Below are positions 16,582 through 25,577 of a DNA stretch of 64,000 nucleotides, one piece after another. The position numbers and the translations under genes were made by a program. Position 1 is the first letter of the stretch; the number at the start of each line of letters is the position of its first letter. The notes beneath the pieces were generated by a model that saw nothing but the letters and a program-made list of their open reading frames with translations, was not told where the DNA came from and did no database searches. Source of the DNA: Shinella sp. XGS7 (GTDB taxonomy: Bacteria; Pseudomonadota; Gammaproteobacteria; Burkholderiales; Burkholderiaceae_C); assembly GCF_020535565.1 (NCBI RefSeq), contig NZ_CP084758.1, forward strand, positions 3,733,001-3,797,000, given 5' to 3'.

Positions 16582-19500
16582 TCAGTCCGCCCCCTGCGGC
16601 AGGGCCGAAGCCCCGCCACGGCGGCGCTGCAGCCAGCGCCAGGTGCCGCGCAGCAGGCGGAAGACGAAGCGCAGCAGGGTCAGGAAGGCGATCAGCTCCA
16701 GGCCGCAGAGCAGCGCCGAGACCGCGGTGTTCCAGCGGGCCTCGCGGCGCAAAAACTTCTCGCGCAGATGGTCGCGCATGATCTCGATGCTGTCGTAGAA
16801 GCTCGGCACCATCAGCAGGGTCAGGAAGGTAGAGGTGATGGTGCCGCCGATGATGGCCACGGCCATGGGACGGTAGAACTCGCCGCCCTCGCCCACCCCG
16901 ATGGCCACCGGCAGCATGCCGGCGATCAGCGCGAAGGTGGTCATCAGGATGGGGCGAAAGCGCTGCCGGCCCGCGTGCATCAGCGCCTCCTCGCGGGGCA
17001 CGCCCTTGGCCTCTTCCTGGCGTGCTGCGTCCAGCAGCAGGATGGCGTTCTTGGCCACCAGGCCCGCCAGCATGATGATGCCGATGAAGCTCATCAGGTT
17101 CAGCGTGCCCTTGGTCAGCAGCAGGGCCACGACCACACCGATCAGGGACAGGGGCTGCGAGAGCATCACGCCCAGGGGCGCGGTGAAGCTGCCGAACTGC
17201 ATCACCAGGATCAGGTACATCAGGCCGATGCCCGAGATCAGGGCCACCAGCATGGCGCCGAAGACCTCTTCCTGGTCCTTGGAGGCGCCGGCCAGCTTGA
17301 TGCCATAGCCCTCGGGGAAGTTGATGGCCTTGGCCAGCTTCATGGCGTCGGCCGTGACCTCGCCGGGCGAGCGGCCCTGGGCATTGGCCGAGACGGCGAT
17401 CATGCGCTTGCCATCGGCGTGCTGGATCTTGGACGGGCCCTTGCCCATGGTGACCGTGGCGATCTGCTCCAGCGGCACCATCATGCCGCTGCCGGCCACG
17501 GTGATGGGCAGGCGCTCGATATTGCCGGCCTCGACCCGGTCCTCCGGGGCCAGGCGCACGGCCACATCGCGGGTCTCGCCGCTGGGGTCCACCCAGTCGC
17601 CCACCTCCACGCCGGCAAAGGCCACGCGCAGGGCGGTGGCGGTGTCGCCCACCGAGATGCCCATGGCATTGGCCAGGCCCCGGTTGAGCTCGATCTGCAA
17701 CTCGTCCTGCGGGTCCTGCTCGGACAGGCCCACGTCCACCGCGCCTGGCACCTGGCGCAGCTTGGCCATGTAGTCGTTGGTGATCTCCAGCAGCTTGCGC
17801 GAGTCGGTGCCGTAGAAGCGGATCTGCACCGGCTTCTGCGCGCCGTTGTTCAGGTCTTCCAGCACCACATACTCGGCGCCCACCAGGGCGGAGACGCGCT
17901 CGCGCAGGTCCTGGGCGATCTGGCCGGCACTACGCTTGCGCTCGGTGCTCTTGCCCAGGTCCACATAGATGCGGCCGCCGCTCACGTTCACATAGCTGTT
18001 GGTGGCGCGGGTCTCGGGAATCTCGCGCGCCAGCTTGGCGGCGGCCTCCATCTTGAGCTTGGCGTATTCCAGGCTGGAGCTGGCGGGCGTGCGCACCTCC
18101 ACGGCGATGGTGCCGAAGTCCGAGGACGGCAGGAAGCTCGAGCCGCCGAACTTGGCCTGCAGGGCAATCGCCACCACAAAGCTGGCCACCGCGAAGAAGG
18201 CCATCCAGCGACGGTGATGCAGAGCCCAGGCGATGACGCGGCCGTAGCGGTCGGCCTGGTGATCGAACCAGGTGTTGAAGCGCTGCAGCAAGGCCGAGAT
18301 GCCCTTCTTGGGCGCCTCGTGATGGCCCGGGGGATCGCCCCAGAAGGCCGAGAGCATGGGGTCCAGGGTGAAGGAGATGAAGAGCGAGACCAGGACCGAG
18401 GCCACCACGGTCAGGCCGAAGGGACGGAACCACTCGCCCGAGACTCCGGGCATGAAGGCCACCGGCACGAAGACCGCCACGATGGAGAAGGTGGTGGCCG
18501 CCACGGCCAGGCCGATCTCGGCCGTGCCCTTGAGTGCCGCCGTCACCCGGTCGGCACCCCGCTCCATATGGCGCACGATGTTCTCGCGCACCACGATGGC
18601 GTCGTCGATCAGCACGCCGATGGCCAGGGACAGGCCCAGCAGGCTCATGAAGTTGAGCGTGAAGCCGCACAGCCACACGGCGATGAAGGCCGCGATCACC
18701 GAGGTGGGCAGGGACAGGGCCGTGATCAGGGTGGAGCGCCAGCTATTCAGGAAGACATAGACCACCAGAATGGTCAGGCCGGCGCCGAAGACCAGGGCGT
18801 GGATCACATTGTTGAGGCTGTTCTGTGCGTCCTTGCCGCCGTCCTGCGTGACCTCCAGCTTGGTGCCCTTGGGCAGGGTCTTGTTGATGTCCTCGACCAG
18901 CTTGCGGATCTCGTTGGCCACGGTCACCGTGGACGCGTCGCGCGAGCGGGTGACGGACAGACCGACATTCGGATGGCCGTTGCGCACGCTCACGCTGGTG
19001 CGCTCGGCAAAGCCGTCGCGGATGCTGGCCACCTGGCCCAGGCGCACCCGCTGCTCGCCGATGCGCTTGACCACGATCTGCTCGAACTCGGCCGGCGACT
19101 CGATGCGGCCCAGCAGGCGGATGCTCTGGTCCTCCAGCGTGCCGCGCACCTTGCCCACCGGGGCCGTGGTGTTCTGGGCGCGCAGGGCGTTCACCACCTC
19201 GGTGACCGAGATATTGAACTCGCGCAGCTTCTGCGCATGCAGCAGCACCGAGAGCTCACGGGTGAGCGAACCATTGACCGTGACGGTGGAGACGCCGGCA
19301 ATGCCGCGCAAGCGATCCGAGAGCTGATCCTCGGCCAGGCGCGAGATCTCGGCATGGCTCTGGCTGTCGGAGGACAGGGCCAGCTGCATGATGGGCTCGG
19401 CCGCCGGGTCGATGCGCTGCAGCACCGGCTCGCGCATCTCGGTGGGCAGCTTGTGTCGCACCGCACCGATGGCGTTGCGCACCTCGTCGGCCGCCTCGAT

Positions 19501-19803
19501 CATGTTCTTGTTGAACTTGAAGATCAGCACCAGCTGGGCATTGCCCTCGTTGGCCGAGGAACGCACCTCGTCCACCCCCGAGATGCTCTGCAGCGACTTC
19601 TCGATCCGGTTGATGATCTCGCGCTCGGTGGTCTCGGGCGAGGCGCCCGGGTAGTTGATGTTCACCACCAGCACCGGCTGCTGCACGTCGGGGATCTGGT
19701 TGACGCGCAGCTTCTTGAGCGCCAGCAGGCCCAGGGCCATCAGCGCGATGATGATCACGATGGTCGCGATCGGTTTCTTGACACTGAAGTTGGAGAGCAG
19801 CAT
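16582..19803 (-). CDS. RND-family efflux pump inner-membrane subunit (HAE1-like)
   Basis: A complete 1,073-residue proton-driven multidrug exporter. It begins MLLSNFSVKKPIATIVIIIA, with the first helix and the NYPGASPETTEREI porter motif. The proton-relay aspartates are D400 and D401 in GVLIDDAIVVREN. Helices repeat in the second half (GVMLSQPLSLIGVVVALLLT, NAILLLDAARQEEAKGV). A C-terminal hydrophobic tail, about 35 residues longer than AcrB's end, closes the protein. It follows its adaptor by 6 bp and ends in a strong terminator. Within the window it is only moderately similar to the RND gene at the left edge, so they are separate systems. Confidence 0.96.
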   Translation of the reverse strand: MLLSNFSVKKPIATIVIIIALMALGLLALKKLRVNQIPDVQQPVLVVNINYPGASPETTEREIINRIEKSLQSISGVDEVRSSANEGNAQLVLIFKFNKNMIEAADEVRNAIGAVRHKLPTEMREPVLQRIDPAAEPIMQLALSSDSQSHAEISRLAEDQLSDRLRGIAGVSTVTVNGSLTRELSVLLHAQKLREFNISVTEVVNALRAQNTTAPVGKVRGTLEDQSIRLLGRIESPAEFEQIVVKRIGEQRVRLGQVASIRDGFAERTSVSVRNGHPNVGLSVTRSRDASTVTVANEIRKLVEDINKTLPKGTKLEVTQDGGKDAQNSLNNVIHALVFGAGLTILVVYVFLNSWRSTLITALSLPTSVIAAFIAVWLCGFTLNFMSLLGLSLAIGVLIDDAIVVRENIVRHMERGADRVTAALKGTAEIGLAVAATTFSIVAVFVPVAFMPGVSGEWFRPFGLTVVASVLVSLFISFTLDPMLSAFWGDPPGHHEAPKKGISALLQRFNTWFDHQADRYGRVIAWALHHRRWMAFFAVASFVVAIALQAKFGGSSFLPSSDFGTIAVEVRTPASSSLEYAKLKMEAAAKLAREIPETRATNSYVNVSGGRIYVDLGKSTERKRSAGQIAQDLRERVSALVGAEYVVLEDLNNGAQKPVQIRFYGTDSRKLLEITNDYMAKLRQVPGAVDVGLSEQDPQDELQIELNRGLANAMGISVGDTATALRVAFAGVEVGDWVDPSGETRDVAVRLAPEDRVEAGNIERLPITVAGSGMMVPLEQIATVTMGKGPSKIQHADGKRMIAVSANAQGRSPGEVTADAMKLAKAINFPEGYGIKLAGASKDQEEVFGAMLVALISGIGLMYLILVMQFGSFTAPLGVMLSQPLSLIGVVVALLLTKGTLNLMSFIGIIMLAGLVAKNAILLLDAARQEEAKGVPREEALMHAGRQRFRPILMTTFALIAGMLPVAIGVGEGGEFYRPMAVAIIGGTITSTFLTLLMVPSFYDSIEIMRDHLREKFLRREARWNTAVSALLCGLELIAFLTLLRFVFRLLRGTWRWLQRRRGGASALPQGAD

Positions 19804-19809
19804 GGCGGA

Positions 19810-20967
19810 TCAGCCTCCCTGCCGCGCAGCGGAAGCGGCGCTGGCGGGCGCGCTGGCCTTGGCCAGCTGCACCGGCCGGCCGTCGGAGAGTGCGGCATTG
19901 AGGTGGCGCAGCACCTGCTCGCCCTGCTTGAGTCCGCCGATCACGCGGTACAGGCCCAGGCGCTCGTCGCGCTCAGCCAGCTTGACCGCCTGCTTGACCA
20001 GCTTGTTGTCGCGCAGCAGCCAGACATAGGTCTGGTCGCCCTCGCGCTGGATGGCGCTGTCGGCCAGCATCAGCGCGCTCACGCTCTGGCTGTTCACCCG
20101 GCCCTCGGCATAGAGACCGGCCACGCCCGGCTGCTGCTCGCCGGCAAAGCTCACCAGCACCTCCACCTGGCGGGTGGTGGCATTGGCGGCCGGCGCGATG
20201 CGCTTGACCTGGCCCTGGAAGTCGGCCTGGGGATAGCCGTTGACCTTGAAGAACACGGTCTGGCCCAGCTGCAGCTCGGACATGCGGTCGGCCGACACCA
20301 GGCCCTCGAAGCGCATGCTGCTGGGGTCGATCACCTTGACCAGCTCCTTGCCGACCTGGGCCGTGTCGCCGGGCGAGACCTTGCGGTCGGAGACGATGCC
20401 GTCGAAGGGCGCGCGGGCCTCGGTGCGCTGCAGCTGCTGGCGGGCCGTGGCCACGCGGGCCTTGGCCGCCACCAGTTCGCTCTGGGCGTTGTTGCGACGG
20501 ACCTCGGAGTCCTCCATGGCCTGCAGGGAGCTCATGCCCTGGGCCTGCAGGGTCTTCATGCGCTGGAACTGGCGCTCGGCCTGCTCGAAGCTCTGGCCGG
20601 CGGCACGCGCCGCCTCCTCGGCGGAGGACAGGGTTTCGCGCAGCGCGCTGTCGTCCAGGCGCACCAGCAGGTCGCCGCGCTTCACGCGCTCGCCGTTCTC
20701 CTTGTAGACCTGCAGCACCACGGCCTGCACCTCGGCGCGCAGATCGGCACGCTTCTCGGGCTGGATGGAACCGGTGATCACCGGCCCGCTGGCATAGCTG
20801 GACAGGCCCAGGGTCAGCACATCCTCGGGCGAGACCTGCAGGGGCTTGAGCGCCACGGCGCTGGCGGCCCGGGCCTCCCCGGCGCCCGAGGGCTGGTCCG
20901 ACGGCTTGCCACAGGCGGCAAGAACGGTGGCGACAGCGAGAACAAGCAAGCGTGGGCGCAGCGGCAT
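19810..20967 (-). CDS. RND efflux periplasmic adaptor, lipoprotein
   Basis: A 385-residue membrane fusion protein. The signal ends in a lipobox (VATVLAAC, lipidated Cys19), so it should be anchored in the inner membrane facing the periplasm. The order is barrel-sandwich half (LRAEVQAVVLQVYKENGERV), helical hairpin (ETLSSAEEAARAAGQSFEQA), second barrel half with APFDGIVSDRKVSPGD, then beta-barrel. The start at 20967 has a GGAG site and gives a proper signal. It is followed directly by its RND pump; no outer-membrane channel gene is adjacent, so a shared TolC-like channel is likely. Confidence 0.94.
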   Translation of the reverse strand: MPLRPRLLVLAVATVLAACGKPSDQPSGAGEARAASAVALKPLQVSPEDVLTLGLSSYASGPVITGSIQPEKRADLRAEVQAVVLQVYKENGERVKRGDLLVRLDDSALRETLSSAEEAARAAGQSFEQAERQFQRMKTLQAQGMSSLQAMEDSEVRRNNAQSELVAAKARVATARQQLQRTEARAPFDGIVSDRKVSPGDTAQVGKELVKVIDPSSMRFEGLVSADRMSELQLGQTVFFKVNGYPQADFQGQVKRIAPAANATTRQVEVLVSFAGEQQPGVAGLYAEGRVNSQSVSALMLADSAIQREGDQTYVWLLRDNKLVKQAVKLAERDERLGLYRVIGGLKQGEQVLRHLNAALSDGRPVQLAKASAPASAASAARQGG

Positions 20968-21166
20968 CGGAGCTCCGGAGTTCGTGTTATCAGAATCCGG
21001 GCATCTTGCCATGCGGCTCTCAGCCGCGACAGCGGGCTTGCGACGAACGCAAAGCTGGCGCCGCTGAGCCGCAGAAATCGGGGATGAGTGGCGGTGCCCG
21101 ACACGGGCCGCGGCGAGGGCCGCAACGGTTACGCCGTATTACGGCGCCAAGGCGCCGCAACGCGCC

Positions 21167-21648
21167 CTACTGCAGGGGATTCTTCAGCGCCTCGGGCAGA
21201 GCGATCAGCTCGATGCCCTCGTCCACCAGGGCCAGCGCGTCCTCGCGGCTGGCGCGTCCGCGGATGGCGCGCTCCTCGGCCTCGCCGTAATGCATGCGGC
21301 GGGCCTCCTCGGCAAAGCGCTCGCCCACGTCCTCGGTCTTGGCCATCACCTGGCGCAGGGCCTGGAGCGCGGCCTGCTGCAGTCGGCTCACGGTGGCGGC
21401 TTCGGGGCTCGGCTCGCCCTGCTCCGCCGTCGGGCCAGGGGCGGCTTGATGGCGCTGCCGGACGACTTCTCCTGGCGCAGATGGGCCACATTCAGGCGCG
21501 GCGCACTGGGCAGGCGCTGCACCTCGGCACTGGCGCAGACCGGGCAGCTGACCAGGCCACGGGTTTGCTGGGACTCGAAGTCCTGCGCCGAGCCAAACCA
21601 GCCTTCGAAGCGGTGACCCTGGGCGCAGCCAAGATTCAGGACGAGCAT
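21167..21648 (-). pseudogene. DUF1178 family protein, split by a single-base frameshift
   Basis: The first part (21388-21648) encodes MLVLNLGCAQGHRFEGWFGS and CPVCASAEVQRLPSAPRLN, the zinc-ribbon-like N-terminus of DUF1178. The second part, in another frame (21167 to about 21437), gives TEDVGERFAEEARRMHYGEA and ends EALKNPLQ, the family's C-terminus. Adding one C to the CCCC run (GGGG at 21438-21441 on the plus strand) restores a single protein of about 160 residues, the normal size. This is either a real pseudogene or, quite plausibly, a homopolymer sequencing error. Function of the family is unknown. Confidence 0.88.
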
Positions 21649-21676
21649 GATGGCGTAAATTGTGACCCGGCTCGCC

Positions 21677-22273
21677 TCAGGCTGCAGGCTGCCAGTCCAA
21701 TACCCATTCGCCGGCCTGCCAGCGCGACAGCCAGAGCATGCCGATCAGGGTCTTGGCATCGGTCAGCTCACCGCGCGCAGCCAGCTGGTCCAGCTCGGCC
21801 GGCGAGTGCATCACCAGGTCCAGGAACTCGCCTTCGTCGAGCTGACGCTCGCCGGCCACCAGGCCGCGGGCAAAGAAGATCTCGATGCCTTCGTCCGAAT
21901 AGGCAATGGCGTTGTGCAGCACGCCGGCATGGGCCCACTCGGCCGCACGGTAGCCGGTTTCCTCCAGCAGTTCGCGCTGGGCGCAGGCCAGTTTGTCCTC
22001 GCCCGGGTCCAGCTTGCCGGCCGGAAACTCCAGCATCACCCGCTCCATGGGGTAGCGGTACTGGCGCTCCAAGAGCAGGCGGCCATCGTCCAGCAAGGGC
22101 ACGATCATCACCGCGCCGGGGTGGCGGATGAACTCGCGCGCCGACTCACGACCGTCCGGCAGGCGGATGCGGTCGCGGCTGACCTTGAGGAAATGCCCCT
22201 CGTAGACCAGGCGGGACTCGAGGGTGGTTTCGCGCAGATGCGCGTCGTCGTGCGCCGGGCTCAACTCAGCCAT
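21677..22273 (-). CDS. Nudix hydrolase, ADP-ribose pyrophosphatase-like
   Basis: A 198-residue Nudix enzyme that probably hydrolyses ADP-ribose or a related nucleoside diphosphate sugar. A complete Nudix box is seen about residues 82-105: G-x5-E-x7-REL-L-EE-x-GY (AGKLDPGEDKLACAQREL continuing to LEETGY). EFPAGKLDPGE just before the box is typical of the NudF/ADPRase group. The start at 22273 overlaps the preceding DUF2818 stop by 8 bp, indicating translational coupling at the 3' side of the nuo genes. Substrate specificity is inferred. Confidence 0.9.
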   Translation of the reverse strand: MAELSPAHDDAHLRETTLESRLVYEGHFLKVSRDRIRLPDGRESAREFIRHPGAVMIVPLLDDGRLLLERQYRYPMERVMLEFPAGKLDPGEDKLACAQRELLEETGYRAAEWAHAGVLHNAIAYSDEGIEIFFARGLVAGERQLDEGEFLDLVMHSPAELDQLAARGELTDAKTLIGMLWLSRWQAGEWVLDWQPAA

Positions 22274-22571
22274 GGCGATGACGCCGCAGATAGCGCCAGA
22301 CAAAGCCCGGGAAGGCCAGGGTCAGGAAGAGGCACAGGCCGGCCGCGTAGAACTCCCAGCCCTGGGGATGGCGCTGGCCCACGCGGGCCTCCAGCGCAAA
22401 ACCCAGGCCCAGGCACAGCAGGGCCAGCAGGGCCAGCTCGGCCAGGCGCCAGCCCAGGCTCTTGGGACTCAGGCGCGGACCGAAGAAGAAAAGCCGTTCG
22501 GTGAAGAACGGCGCATTGGCCGCGGCCAGGGCCGCGAGCAACACCAGCCAGACGGCGGCGGACTGATCCAT
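22266..22571 (-). CDS. DUF2818 family membrane protein
   Basis: A 101-residue protein with three hydrophobic helices ([58 protein letters not shown]). DUF2818 genes are usually found directly after nuoN in Burkholderiales, as here, 10 bp from the nuoN stop, so it is likely part of the nuo transcript. It may have an accessory role for complex I, but no function is established. The start MDQSAAVW at 22571 was chosen by family length. Confidence 0.85.
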   Translation of the reverse strand: MDQSAAVWLVLLAALAAANAPFFTERLFFFGPRLSPKSLGWRLAELALLALLCLGLGFALEARVGQRHPQGWEFYAAGLCLFLTLAFPGFVWRYLRRHRHG

Positions 22572-22581
22572 CCGCCGGGAC

Positions 22582-24063
22582 TCAGGCGGCCAGCAGCTTG
22601 ACCACAGCCTGGGCACACCAGGCCATCAGGCCGCCGGGCAGCAGGCCGAAGACCAGCACGGCCAGGCCGTTCAGCGAGAGCACGGCACGCACATCACCGG
22701 GGGCGCCGATGGGAGCGGTGTCGCTGGCCTCGTCGAACCACATGACCTTGATGACGCGCAGGTAGTAGTAGGCGCCCACCAGGGACAGCAGCACCGCCAC
22801 CACAGCCAGACCGATGTAGAACGGCACATTGGTCGCCACCATGGCCTGCAGCACCGACAGCTTGGCGTAGAAGCCGGCCGTGGGCGGGATGCCTGCCAGG
22901 GACAGCATGAAGATGGTCATGACCAGGGCGTACCAGGGGCTGCGCTTGGCGAGACCCGCCAGGTCCTTGATCTCCTCGGCCTCATGTCCCTGACGCGAGA
23001 GCAGCAGGATCATGCCGAAGCTGCCCAGGGTGGTCAGCACATAGGTCAGCACATAGAACAGCGCGGAGCTGTAGGCATTGGCGGTGAGGTCGCGGCTGTC
23101 GCCCACCACGCCCGAGGCCAGGCCCAGCAGCATGAAGCCCATCTGCGCAATGGTGGAGTAGGCCAGCATGCGCTTGAGGTTGGTCTGGGCGATGGCGGCC
23201 AGGTTGCCGACCACCAGGGAGACCACGGCCAGCACCAGCAGCATCTGCTGCCAGTCCACGGCCAGACCCAGCATGCCTTCCACCAGCAGGCGGATGGTGA
23301 TGGCAAACGAAGCCAGCTTGGGCGCGGCGCCCAGCAGCAGGGTCATGGGCGTGGGGGCGCCCTGATAGACGTCCGGCACCCACATATGGAAGGGTGCAGC
23401 GCCCAGCTTGAAGGCCAGGCCGGCCACCACGAAAACCACACCGAAGACCAGCACGGACTTGTTGGGCGCGCCGGTGGCGATGACCTCGAAGACGCGCGGG
23501 ATGCTCAGCGAGCCGGTGGCACCGTACATCATGGACAGGCCATAGAGCAGGAAGCCGCTGGCCAGGGCGCCCAGCACGAAGTACTTCATGGCCGCCTCGG
23601 TGGAGCCGGCATGGTCACGACGCAGGGCCACCAGGGCGTAGAGCGAGAGGCTCATCAGTTCCAGGCCAAGGTAGATGACCAGGAAATTGTTGGCCTGCAG
23701 CATGATCATGATGCCCAGCAGGGACAGCAGGGACAGCGTGAAGAGCTCGCCCTTCAGGATGTCGCGCACGCCAGCGTAGGGACGGGCATAGACCAGGGTC
23801 ACGAAGGTGGCCACGCAGGCGAAGAAGCCCAGCAGATGGCCCATGGGATCGGAGACGATCATGCCTTGCATGCCGGTCTCGATGCGCCCTTCGTTGAAGT
23901 AGCTCAGGTGCATGGCCCCCACGACCACCAGGGTCAGCTGGGTCAGCCAGTAGGTGGGGCGGCGCTGCTCGTCGGTGACGAAGAGGTCGACCATGGCCAC
24001 AAGGCAGGCCATGACCAGCAGCAGGATTTCGGGATAGACCGAGAGCCAGTTCATAGAGTTCAT
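22582..24063 (-). CDS. nuoN: NADH-quinone oxidoreductase subunit N
   Basis: One of three antiporter-like membrane subunits that pump protons in complex I. The protein has 493 residues and about 14 helices. Conserved features include FKLGAAPFHMWVPDVYQGAP (about residue 215), AIAQTNLKRMLAYSTIAQMG and SLAGIPPTAGFYAKL, with the lysines and glutamates expected in the proton channel. A second ATG nine bases downstream is an alternative start. It is the last nuo gene, followed by DUF2818. Confidence 0.98.
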   Translation of the reverse strand: MNSMNWLSVYPEILLLVMACLVAMVDLFVTDEQRRPTYWLTQLTLVVVGAMHLSYFNEGRIETGMQGMIVSDPMGHLLGFFACVATFVTLVYARPYAGVRDILKGELFTLSLLSLLGIMIMLQANNFLVIYLGLELMSLSLYALVALRRDHAGSTEAAMKYFVLGALASGFLLYGLSMMYGATGSLSIPRVFEVIATGAPNKSVLVFGVVFVVAGLAFKLGAAPFHMWVPDVYQGAPTPMTLLLGAAPKLASFAITIRLLVEGMLGLAVDWQQMLLVLAVVSLVVGNLAAIAQTNLKRMLAYSTIAQMGFMLLGLASGVVGDSRDLTANAYSSALFYVLTYVLTTLGSFGMILLLSRQGHEAEEIKDLAGLAKRSPWYALVMTIFMLSLAGIPPTAGFYAKLSVLQAMVATNVPFYIGLAVVAVLLSLVGAYYYLRVIKVMWFDEASDTAPIGAPGDVRAVLSLNGLAVLVFGLLPGGLMAWCAQAVVKLLAA

Positions 24064-24081
24064 GGTTGTTGGCCTCTCAGC

Positions 24082-25557
24082 TTAGGGAGCGACCAGCTTG
24101 GACTGGGCCACGTGCTTGAGCAGCTCGGTGACCGAGACATGCATCACGTCGGTGAAGGGCTTGGGATACAGACCCATGTAGAGCACGGCAACGGCCAGGA
24201 CGGCCAGCATGAAGAACTCGCGGGCATTGATGTCCTTGAGCTCACGCACATGGTCGTTGGTCACCTCGCCGAAGTACACGCGCTTGTACATCCAAAGGGT
24301 GTAGGCGGCGCCGAAGATCAGGGCGGTGGCCGCAATGGCACCCAGCCAGAAGTGGTATTTCACCGTGCCCAGGATCACCATCCACTCGCCGACGAAACCG
24401 GCGGTGGCGGGCAGGCCGCAGTTGGCCATGGCGAACAGCAGGGCGAAGGCCGCGAACTTGGGCATGGTGTTGACCACGCCACCGTAGGCCGCGATCTCAC
24501 GGCTGTGCACGCGGTCGTAGAGCACACCAATGCACAGGAACATGGCGCCCGACACGAAACCGTGCGAAATCATCTGCACCAGACCGCCGGAGACGCCCAG
24601 TTCGTTGAAGATGAAGAAGCCCAGGGTCACGAAGCCCATGTGGGCGACCGACGAATAGGCCACCAGCTTCTTCATGTCCTGCTGCACCAGGGCCACCAGA
24701 CCCACATAGACCACAGCGATCAGGGACAGGGTGATGATGACCCAGGCGTACTCGCGCGCGGCATCCGGCGCGATGGGCATGGAGAAGCGGATGAAGCCGT
24801 AGCCGCCGAGCTTCAGGAGGACGCCGGCCAGGATGACTGAGCCTGCCGTCGGCGCCTGAACGTGCGCGTCGGGAAGCCAGGTGTGGACCGGCCACATCGG
24901 CATCTTCACCGCGAAGGAGGCGAAGAAGGCCAGCCACAGCCAGGTCTGCATATGGGCCGGGAAGTTGTAGGCGAGCAGTTCCGGAATGTCCGTCGTGCCG
25001 GCCTGCCAGTACATCGCCATGATGGCGAGCAGCATCAGAACCGAGCCGAGCAGCGTGTAGAGGAAGAACTTGTAGGAAGCGTAGACGCGATCCTTGCCGC
25101 CCCACACGCCGATGATGATGAACATCGGAATGAGGCCCGCCTCGAAGAAGACGTAGAAGAGAACGATGTCGAGCGAGACGAAGACGCCGACCATGAACAC
25201 TTCCAGCAGCAGGAAGGCGATCATGTATTCCTTCAGGCGCTTCTCGATCACCTCCCAGGCGGCGATCACCACGATGATGGTGATGAAGGCCGTCAGCGGC
25301 ACGAACCACATCGAGATGCCATCCACGCCGAGGTGGTACATCACGTTGAAACGTTCGATCCAAACCTGCTTCTCGACGAACTGCATGCCCGCCGTGGCGG
25401 TGTCGAAGCCGGTGATCAGCGGCAGGGTGACAAGGAAACTGATGACCGATGCCACCAGCGCCAGCCAGCGCACGGTGTTGGCCTGTTCATCACGCCCCAG
25501 GGCCAGCAGCAGCAGACCGCAGGCAATGGGCAACCAAATGGCAAGACTAAGCAACAT
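24082..25557 (-). CDS. nuoM: NADH-quinone oxidoreductase subunit M
   Basis: A 491-residue antiporter-like proton-pumping subunit of complex I. It shows VKMPMWPVHTWLPDAHVQAP, LVQQDMKKLVAYSSVAHMG and ANCGLPATAGFVGEW. The first 40 and last 230 residues are betaproteobacterial in style. The middle (bases about 24775-25435) has alphaproteobacterial wording such as AIMAMYWQAGTTDIPEL, and its valine and leucine codons switch to GTC and CTC. The reading frame is intact across both junctions. Confidence 0.98.
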   Translation of the reverse strand: MLLSLAIWLPIACGLLLLALGRDEQANTVRWLALVASVISFLVTLPLITGFDTATAGMQFVEKQVWIERFNVMYHLGVDGISMWFVPLTAFITIIVVIAAWEVIEKRLKEYMIAFLLLEVFMVGVFVSLDIVLFYVFFEAGLIPMFIIIGVWGGKDRVYASYKFFLYTLLGSVLMLLAIMAMYWQAGTTDIPELLAYNFPAHMQTWLWLAFFASFAVKMPMWPVHTWLPDAHVQAPTAGSVILAGVLLKLGGYGFIRFSMPIAPDAAREYAWVIITLSLIAVVYVGLVALVQQDMKKLVAYSSVAHMGFVTLGFFIFNELGVSGGLVQMISHGFVSGAMFLCIGVLYDRVHSREIAAYGGVVNTMPKFAAFALLFAMANCGLPATAGFVGEWMVILGTVKYHFWLGAIAATALIFGAAYTLWMYKRVYFGEVTNDHVRELKDINAREFFMLAVLAVAVLYMGLYPKPFTDVMHVSVTELLKHVAQSKLVAP

Positions 25558-25577
25558 TCTTGTTCTCCGCCCTCGCC

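Noticed and set aside
16768..21087. Plus-strand open frame of more than 1,400 codons
   Set aside because: Fully antisense to the second RND pump and adaptor, with no recognisable domain and a His/Gly/Gln-rich shadow composition.
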